The notes beneath the pieces were generated by a model. It had not been told where the DNA came from. It saw nothing but the letters and a program-made list of their open reading frames with translations, and made no database searches. Below, piece after piece: positions 39,613 through 45,182 of a DNA stretch of 45,182 bases (the first letter of the stretch is position 1; each line of letters starts with the position of its first letter). Position numbers and translations under genes: made by a program. The stretch lies in the NCBI GenBank assembly GCA_002395155.1, contig DGWD01000008.1, positions 204,191 to 249,372 of the forward strand, given 5' to 3'. The DNA is from Treponema sp. UBA4267. GTDB lineage: Bacteria > Spirochaetota > Spirochaetia > Treponematales > Treponemataceae.

Positions 39613-40386
39613 CTACATTGATGTATATCCACCATCAACAGGCAAAATTACACCTGTTACATAGCTTGATGCAGGACTTGCAAGGAAAATTGCAGCTGTA
39701 TCAAGTTCACCTTCGTTACCATAACGGCTTAAAGGAATCATTGTCTGTGCATTCTGCTGGAAGAAATCTGAATCCAAAGTTTCCTTTGTAAGTGGTGTGT
39801 AGAAATATCCTGGGCAGATAGCATTAACATTGATATTGTATTTTCCCCATTCTGCAGCAAGACCACGAGTAAGGTTTACAACACCACCTTTTGCAGCGTG
39901 ATAAGGAGAAGCAGGAGCAACTTTATTTCCTACCATACCATACATAGAAGCAATATTGATTACACGACCATATTTAGCAGGAATCATTGCTTTTTTAGCA
40001 CAAGCACGTGCAACACGGAATGAACCGAACAAGTCAATATTCATTTCGTTATAGAACTGTTCATCTGTAATATCTTCTGCTGGAGCAACTGCACCAGTTC
40101 CGGCATTGTTGATAACAATATCAATACGACCGAACTTCTTCAAAACTTCATCAACAGCAGCATTAACCTTATCTGTATCAGTAATATCGCAAGGAATTGC
40201 CAAAGTTTCAACTTTGTAAGTATCAGCAATTTCTTTTGCAACAGCTTCAATCATTTCCTTACGACGTGCAATAGCAACAATTTTAGCACCCTGATTAGCA
40301 AGTGCTTTTGCCATCTGTACGCCAAGACCAGTAGAACAACCAGTTACAATAGCAACCTGTCCTGTCAAATCAAAATAATTTTTCAT
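39613..40386 (-). CDS. Short-chain dehydrogenase, gluconate 5-dehydrogenase-like
   Basis: A 257-residue classical SDR. Cofactor motif TGCSTGLG (16-23), NNAGTG, catalytic Ser in NIASMYG, and YHAAK with catalytic Tyr and Lys. The C-terminal part (PGYFYTPLT..., then FLASPASSYVTGVILPVDGGYTSM) and overall similarity fit gluconate 5-dehydrogenase or 2-deoxy-D-gluconate 3-dehydrogenase (KduD), enzymes of sugar-acid use; the exact substrate cannot be fixed. A good ribosome site (CAGGAGATATATTT) precedes the ATG. Monocistronic, with its own terminator. Confidence 0.85.
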   Translation of the reverse strand: MKNYFDLTGQVAIVTGCSTGLGVQMAKALANQGAKIVAIARRKEMIEAVAKEIADTYKVETLAIPCDITDTDKVNAAVDEVLKKFGRIDIVINNAGTGAVAPAEDITDEQFYNEMNIDLFGSFRVARACAKKAMIPAKYGRVINIASMYGMVGNKVAPASPYHAAKGGVVNLTRGLAAEWGKYNINVNAICPGYFYTPLTKETLDSDFFQQNAQTMIPLSRYGNEGELDTAAIFLASPASSYVTGVILPVDGGYTSM

Positions 40387-40474
40387 AAATATATCTCCTG
40401 ATTACCTCAAAAGGTAATAATTTATTTCTTACAGATGTTAGAATAATCTAACACCTATTAGTATCAAATATAAT

Positions 40475-41260
40475 TTATTTCTTCATTATTTCATAGAAAA
40501 TAATTGATGAAGCCTGTGCAACATTTAACGAATCAATGCAAGATTCTTCAACCCCATCAGACATTCCAGCCCAAGGAATAATAACCAGTTCATCACAGTT
40601 CTTTTTTACAACATCACTAATACCGTTTTCCTCGTTTCCAAGAACAACCAGCAGGGGTCTGTCCCCTTTATCACCCTTAGATAAAGACGGAAGATCGCTT
40701 ACTTTTTTCTTTGCATCAAGACTAGTTCCAATCCTAATCATTTTACCCTGCATTGCTTCAAGTAAACGAGCCGAAGAACGAACAGAATAAATGTTTACAT
40801 ACTCCATCCCACCTTCTGCAACTCTGTATGATGATGTAGTGATAGAGGACTGAGCTTCATCCAAAGGAATTACAATATTTTTAATACCAAAAAAAGCAGC
40901 TGAACGTACAATTGCACCAAAATTATTAGCATTTCCAATACGATCAAGTAAAACCGCATTTTCGTGATTTTCTACCCATGAATCAGTAATATCAGAATCC
41001 AAAGGCTGAATTTCTGGAGCTTCAATCATTGCAACAACTCCCTGATGGTGAACAGTTCCACTCAACTTTTCCAAATCACCGGCAGGTTTCTGATTATAAA
41101 TTCCATGATTTTTTGCAAGTTTACGACAAAGTCCTCCAAATTTTGGAGCAACTTCTTCTGTAAAATAAAGTCGCCTGATTTTTTCAGGATGATTTTTTTC
41201 CAGTTTTTTTACAGTTGCAAATCCGCAAACTGCAAGTTCATTTCGTTTTGTGTTTTTCAT
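40475..41260 (-). CDS. TrmH-family RNA 2'-O-methyltransferase
   Basis: A 261-residue SPOUT enzyme different from the RlmB-like protein near the start of the window. Motif 1 DRIGNANNFGAIVRSAAFFG, motif 2 LVVLGNEENGIS and motif 3 SCIDSLNVAQASSIIFYE are intact. The N-terminal 85 residues form an L30e-like substrate-binding domain (ELAVCGFATVKKLEKNHPEKIRRLYFTEE). The RNA target, tRNA or rRNA, is unknown. The insertion LSKGDKGDRPLLV just before motif 2 contains an exact GGGGACAGACCCC motif. Confidence 0.85.
   Translation of the reverse strand: MKNTKRNELAVCGFATVKKLEKNHPEKIRRLYFTEEVAPKFGGLCRKLAKNHGIYNQKPAGDLEKLSGTVHHQGVVAMIEAPEIQPLDSDITDSWVENHENAVLLDRIGNANNFGAIVRSAAFFGIKNIVIPLDEAQSSITTSSYRVAEGGMEYVNIYSVRSSARLLEAMQGKMIRIGTSLDAKKKVSDLPSLSKGDKGDRPLLVVLGNEENGISDVVKKNCDELVIIPWAGMSDGVEESCIDSLNVAQASSIIFYEIMKK
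40654..40666 (-). repeat. GGGGACAGACCCC motif, copy in TrmH-family gene
   Basis: Exact motif on the coding strand followed by T and preceded by AAA. Here it is read in the third frame, as KGDRPL. Confidence 0.7.
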
Positions 41261-41271
41261 AATTTTTTATT

Positions 41272-41300
41272 ATTATAGTATTTATAACAAATTAACACAA
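41272..41300 (-). promoter_or_regulatory. Possible promoter of TrmH-family gene
   Basis: On the minus strand -10 TATAAT (41272-41277) with a 17-base spacer to TTGTGT (41295-41300). The gene starts 12 bases after the -10 box. Confidence 0.4.
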
Positions 41301-41352
41301 ACGAGTAACAAAAGGACTTCAAAGTTATTATTTTAGCAGAGGGTATAAAAAT

Positions 41353-42297
41353 ATGAAAAAATCAATTCTTTTTATTACAGGTTTGCTTTGTGCATTCCAG
41401 GCTTTCGCTTTTGAAAAAAATCTTTTAGTTAAAGAAACTTACAATACAGACAGCATCACCAAGCTGAATTTTAATCTTACATATGAAGATGTCGTTATAC
41501 AAAAAGTTTACAGCGATGAAATTACAATGGAAATTTACAGTAACTACAAAAAAAAGCTCCCTTCCTATGAAGTAAACAACAAGGCTCTGGAATTAAAATC
41601 TACAAGCAGTCACATTTTTAATTATGATTTATGCAAAATTTTTCTTTATATACCAGAAGATTACAAAATGCAGGAAGTTTTAATTAATACAACAAGTGGT
41701 GACATAAAAATTAACGTATTAAATGCAGAAAACCTGTCTATAAAATCAACAAGTGGTGATATTGATGCAGAAAATATAAATTCTGATGAAGATTTTTCTG
41801 CAACTGCTATAAGTGGTGATATAGATATAGAAGATATAAAGGCAAAAACAATCACTCTTAAAACAAATAGCGGCGATATAGATGTAGAAAAAATTCAAGT
41901 TGAAGATATGAACCTTAGAACCACCAGCGGCAGTATTGAATCTGACAAGTTCGATGGTGAATACCTGAGTTTAGAATCTAATAGCGGAAGTATAGAATGC
42001 AACAATACAGGCTGTAGTTATTTTACAGCAAGTGCAATCAGCGGAGATATTACTTTGATATTGAAAAATGCACCTTCTGCCGCCTCTTCAATTAAAACAA
42101 CAAGTGGAGAAATAGAATTAGTTATACCTAAAAACCAGGGATTCGATATTGTTGCCTCATCAAACAGTGGCCGCCTTCACGATGAAATAAATGATATAAG
42201 CACCTCGGCTCGCGGTGAATTCCGCAGCAGCTATTACGGAGGAGGTTCTGAAATTACAATAAAAACAACTTCCGGCGATATTACAATTGATAATTAA
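41353..42297 (+). CDS. Exported DUF4097 beta-strand repeat protein
   Basis: A 314-residue exported protein. Residues 1-19 (MKKSILFITGLLCAFQAFA) are a signal peptide. From about residue 110 a unit of roughly 20 residues recurs: TTSGDIKI, STSGDIDA, AISGDIDI, TNSGDIDV, TTSGSIES, SNSGSIEC, AISGDITL, TTSGEIEL and a last TTSGDITI. This is the pattern of DUF4097 (putative adhesin) beta-helix proteins. No membrane anchor or LPXTG is visible, so it is probably periplasmic or surface-bound. A GAGG site lies upstream. The function of the family is poorly known. Confidence 0.85.
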   Translation: MKKSILFITGLLCAFQAFAFEKNLLVKETYNTDSITKLNFNLTYEDVVIQKVYSDEITMEIYSNYKKKLPSYEVNNKALELKSTSSHIFNYDLCKIFLYIPEDYKMQEVLINTTSGDIKINVLNAENLSIKSTSGDIDAENINSDEDFSATAISGDIDIEDIKAKTITLKTNSGDIDVEKIQVEDMNLRTTSGSIESDKFDGEYLSLESNSGSIECNNTGCSYFTASAISGDITLILKNAPSAASSIKTTSGEIELVIPKNQGFDIVASSNSGRLHDEINDISTSARGEFRSSYYGGGSEITIKTTSGDITIDN

Positions 42298-42331
42298 GAA
42301 AAAAAAAGGTGCCCTGAAAACCAGAGCACCT
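42292..42331. terminator. Bidirectional terminator
   Basis: Arms AGGTGCCCTG (42307-42316) and CAGAGCACCT (42322-42331) pair with one wobble; on the minus strand the stem is followed by a run of nine T and then CTTAATT. It serves the chemoreceptor gene and may also end the DUF4097 transcript. Confidence 0.85.
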
Positions 42332-42343
42332 GAATAAAACTGC

Positions 42344-44548
42344 TTAAACCTTAAAGGTATTAACAACTGATGTAAGACTTTGAATACTATCTTTTAGATT
42401 ATGGGTCTCATCATTAACCTGATTAATACTATTATTAATATCAGTCAAACCAAAGGCCATCTCTTCCATACTGGCTGTAATTTCATCTGTAATGCGGGTA
42501 AGTACATTCATTTCCTTGTTTACATTATCAGTTGCAGCCTGCATAGATTCACTACCATTTCTAACATCCATTGTAATGTCATTAATTTCCTTCATTGCCT
42601 GAAGAACCTGACCACCACCTTCTGACTGTTCCTGCATAGCATGCATAATTGTAACTTCCTGCTGAGAAACTTTCTGAGTCAAATCATAAATTTCACCAAA
42701 CTGAGTCTGCATCTTCATAGTTGAATTTGAAACATCTTCAATACTTGCAAGAACATCATTAAGATTTTCTGTAATTTTCTTACCCTGAATATTTGAATCT
42801 TCAGCAAGTTTACGAATTTCATCAGCAACAACAGAGAAGCCCTTTCCTGCTTCACCAGCATGAGCCGCTTCAATTGCAGCATTCATAGCCAAAAGGTTTG
42901 TTTGTTCTGCAATATTCTGAATAACGGTTGAAGCTTCCAGCAAAATATTAGACTGTTCACGAATCTTTTCAGTAGCATCAACACTTGAAGCAATATTTTC
43001 TTTACCTTCCTCAGAAGACTTTTCAAGATTTGCAATTGTATCACTATTAGATTTAAGGATGTTTGTTACAGAGCGGATATTTGCAACCATTTGTTCAATA
43101 GCAGAAGAAGATTCAACTACACAAGAACTTTGAGATTCAATACTTTCAACAAGTTTTTTAACCTGATTATTAATTTCTTCAACAGAGATATTGGCACTCT
43201 TTACATTATCAGCCTGTTTCTTAACTTCCTGATTTACACTTTCAATATTTGCAGTAACCTGATTTGCCGCAGCTGCAGTAGTATTCATATTATCAGTAAG
43301 AACAAGACTGGTTTGTTCCATAGATTCAGATTCGTTTTTAACCTTCCCAATAGAGTTCTGAAGTTTTTCCATAGTCTGATTGAAATAAGTGTACATCTGT
43401 CCCAATTCGTTATCTTTTTTAGCTTCAACACGAACTGTAAGATCTCCATCACCCTGGGCAATATTCTTAAGAGCAGAAAGTCCAATTTTAAGAGAAGAAG
43501 AAATGATTGAAACAAAAATAAAGGTAAGAATAAAAAGAACAATAGTTGTGATTGTAAATCCTATAATTACAAGAGAAACAATTTCTTTTATAGGTCGATT
43601 TACTTCTGAAGAAGGAACATTTACAGTAAGATACCAGACTTCATCAGCACCAGCAACCTGAATTGGATCCACAATATGAATAAACCCATCAGAGGTGTAG
43701 AATCCCTGTGACTGAAGAGAAGATCTTACTTTCTTAAAAATCTCTCCAAACTCATTATCTTCATAATATGTATAAGTCTGTCCTTCAAGTTCCACATCTT
43801 TATCTACCGCAGTAAGTCCCACATTTGAAATAAGAGAAAGATATCCTCTCTGATATACCTCAGCAGATTTAAGCAAACTGGTCAAAGTATCAAGCGACAT
43901 ATCAAGTCCCACAACACCAATCGATTTTCCATTCTTATCTTTGATTGGATATGCGGCACCACAAACCCACATCATTTTTCCACCAACTTCATAAAGGTTT
44001 GGATCAATCAAAATTCCTTTATCATTATTAAAAGGATCTACATACCAGCTGCCATCTTCATAATCAGTAAGTGGTGTACATTCGATTGTTGAACCGACCT
44101 GAGTCCAGTATGGAATAAACCGACCAGTATGATCTGTATCTAAGGCTGTTTGTCCACCATGAGTTGCAAATTCCGCATCCATTCCATCAAGAGCATCAGG
44201 CTCCCATACACACCATGTATCTACCAGAGTTGGATTTGCAACAAGAGTTTCTCTTAAAAGCTGATTAATAAAATCACGACGATTTTCAGGTTCAATTTTC
44301 TCAAAACATTCCAGAGAAGCCTTCAAGGTAGTACCAATCTTAAATTCACCTTCAAGAATTTTTTCTGTCGATGCAGAATAATATTCACTAACTTGATTAA
44401 GATAATCATCAGATATTGCTCTAAAACCTTTATTGACCCTAACTGCAAGAAAAAGACCAAGTGCAACCAAAAGTGCTATAAGTACCGCACCAATACTAAA
44501 AGACAACTCTCGTGTAAGAGTTCTGTCAAAAATTGTTGTTTTTTTCAT
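42344..44548 (-). CDS. Methyl-accepting chemotaxis protein with Cache sensor
   Basis: A 734-residue chemoreceptor. TM1 at about residues 15-37, an extracytoplasmic double-Cache-type sensor (WCVWEPDALDG, FIPYWTQ, DGSWYVDPF, VGLDMSLDTL), TM2 at about 300-330, HAMP, then a long coiled-coil signalling domain with the conserved tip IAEQTNLLAMNAAIEAAHAGEAGKGFSVVADEIRKLAE. It controls CheA in the array and hence swimming direction. The ligand cannot be inferred; Cache domains bind small organic acids or amino acids. No C-terminal CheR-binding pentapeptide is seen. ATG at 44548 follows GGAATGGAGAG; an ATG at 44635 would add 29 residues before TM1. Confidence 0.94.
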   Translation of the reverse strand: MKKTTIFDRTLTRELSFSIGAVLIALLVALGLFLAVRVNKGFRAISDDYLNQVSEYYSASTEKILEGEFKIGTTLKASLECFEKIEPENRRDFINQLLRETLVANPTLVDTWCVWEPDALDGMDAEFATHGGQTALDTDHTGRFIPYWTQVGSTIECTPLTDYEDGSWYVDPFNNDKGILIDPNLYEVGGKMMWVCGAAYPIKDKNGKSIGVVGLDMSLDTLTSLLKSAEVYQRGYLSLISNVGLTAVDKDVELEGQTYTYYEDNEFGEIFKKVRSSLQSQGFYTSDGFIHIVDPIQVAGADEVWYLTVNVPSSEVNRPIKEIVSLVIIGFTITTIVLFILTFIFVSIISSSLKIGLSALKNIAQGDGDLTVRVEAKKDNELGQMYTYFNQTMEKLQNSIGKVKNESESMEQTSLVLTDNMNTTAAAANQVTANIESVNQEVKKQADNVKSANISVEEINNQVKKLVESIESQSSCVVESSSAIEQMVANIRSVTNILKSNSDTIANLEKSSEEGKENIASSVDATEKIREQSNILLEASTVIQNIAEQTNLLAMNAAIEAAHAGEAGKGFSVVADEIRKLAEDSNIQGKKITENLNDVLASIEDVSNSTMKMQTQFGEIYDLTQKVSQQEVTIMHAMQEQSEGGGQVLQAMKEINDITMDVRNGSESMQAATDNVNKEMNVLTRITDEITASMEEMAFGLTDINNSINQVNDETHNLKDSIQSLTSVVNTFKV

Positions 44549-44700
44549 CTCTCCATTCCTCAAAAAGTTTTCCACTATGTGGTATATAAGAGTATAAGAC
44601 TTTTTAAGTATATTTGATGATTTATGAAATAGCAAAAAAATTCGGAATTAATATGGTTGATTTACTTTTCCGTTATGATAACGCTTTTCTATCTTTGTTA
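44549..44700. other. Intergenic stretch
   Basis: 152 bases between two minus-strand genes, containing the ribosome-binding site of the chemoreceptor gene and AT-rich sequence. No convincing hairpin, promoter pair or small gene was seen. Confidence 0.5.
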
Positions 44701-45182
44701 TTATTTTCTAAAGCTCTTTCCGTTTGTGCTGCCTCCATCAACAAGCACATCTACACCAGCAAGATATCCGTTCCTTTCATCTGCTACAGTCGCAATTGCA
44801 AATCCAAGCTCATCCGGAGTACCCATCCTTTTTTCTGCTGCATATTCAAGCATGCTGGCACCTTCCTTTTCTTCAAGTTTGCCCATGTCAGTCGCAATAA
44901 GTCCTGGACTTAGAGAGCACACACGGATTCCTTTCTGCCCATACTCAAAAGCACACTTCTGTGCATACCAGACAACGAAACTCTTGGAAAGAGCATAAGC
45001 AAAGCCTGACTTCTGATAATCCGTTTTGGCAAGGTTACTTGTTTTGATACACTTTGCTATGAATTTTGCTTCATCTGTTTCAGCAAGGGCAAAGGTCTTT
45101 TTATTTAGGAGGATCTTCGGTAATGCATATGCAGAATTTGAAGAGATATCCACTATCACGCTGCCCCTTGGCATCACTTTTG
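44701..45182 (-). CDS. Short-chain dehydrogenase, 5' part beyond window
   Basis: The last 160 residues of an SDR; the reading frame is open to the window edge, so the Rossmann N-terminus lies outside. Visible: IVDISSNSAYALP with the catalytic Ser region, YALSKSFVVWYA with catalytic Tyr and Lys, VCSLSPGLIATDMGKLEE (cofactor loop), and the typical ending NGYLAGVDVLVDGGSTNG. An unusual stretch between the Ser and Tyr (KTFALAETDEAKFIAKCIKTSNLAKTD) suggests a hydroxysteroid-dehydrogenase-like subgroup. Substrate unknown. Confidence 0.85.
   Translation of the reverse strand, partial: KVMPRGSVIVDISSNSAYALPKILLNKKTFALAETDEAKFIAKCIKTSNLAKTDYQKSGFAYALSKSFVVWYAQKCAFEYGQKGIRVCSLSPGLIATDMGKLEEKEGASMLEYAAEKRMGTPDELGFAIATVADERNGYLAGVDVLVDGGSTNGKSFRK

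Noticed and set aside
40436..40453. TGTTAGA/TCTAACA inverted repeat between the TrmH-family and SDR genes
   Set aside because: Seven-bp stem without T tract; could be a terminator or operator but evidence is insufficient.
1..45182. tRNA, rRNA and CRISPR arrays
   Set aside because: No cloverleaf-like sequence with the GGTTCGA-type arm, no rRNA segment and no regularly spaced repeats were found on reading; a covariance-model scan was not possible.

Overview
The window looks like chromosome of a host-associated Treponema or a close spirochaete. It is AT-rich, it carries an archaeal/eukaryal-type phenylalanyl-tRNA synthetase beta subunit (a known spirochaete trait), and the small hypothetical proteins have no obvious homologue outside that group. 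This assignment is inference from gene content; no rRNA, tRNA or CRISPR array was seen.

Layout. 1-9.27 kb is housekeeping: aspS (3' part cut by the window edge), a hemolysin III-like membrane protein, rlmB and ychJ on the minus strand, then on the plus strand a tocopherol-cyclase-like protein, a membrane metallophosphoesterase, a ModF-like double ABC ATPase and a secreted GH18 protein. 9.27-12.47 kb is an inserted restriction-modification island (two C5 cytosine methyltransferases, a PD-(D/E)XK-like nuclease and a small unknown protein) bracketed by a perfect 78-bp direct repeat of the 3' end of the GH18 gene. A REP-like structured element follows. 12.75-19.96 kb, all minus strand, is a candidate bacteriocin/RiPP export locus: a two-domain glycosyltransferase, a double-glycine precursor peptide, two small membrane peptides (one only 50 aa), a DUF1796-like protein, a C39-peptidase ABC exporter and an HlyD adaptor. 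Divergent from it lie an unknown protein and a membrane-anchored LuxR-type regulator.

21.6-33.5 kb is again core: UPF0210, a GNAT enzyme, an FMN alpha-hydroxyacid dehydrogenase next to a phosphofructokinase, FtsK with a very long acidic linker, a small membrane protein, a CE2-type esterase and pheT with a fused EMAPII-like tRNA-binding domain. 33.5-39.5 kb is a second accessory stretch: a single-chain type IIG-like restriction-modification enzyme with a divergent XRE regulator, a cluster of small toxin-antitoxin-like genes, ldhA, and a stand-alone C-terminal piece of an Rpn-family nuclease. 39.6-45.2 kb holds two short-chain dehydrogenases (the last cut by the window edge), a TrmH-type methyltransferase, a DUF4097 surface protein and a chemoreceptor.

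The points most worth following are the R-M island with its long target duplication and palindromic leaderless promoter, the bacteriocin locus with its linked glycosyltransferase, and a 13-base motif (GGGGACAGACCCC) found in five genes, in three reading frames and always on the coding strand.
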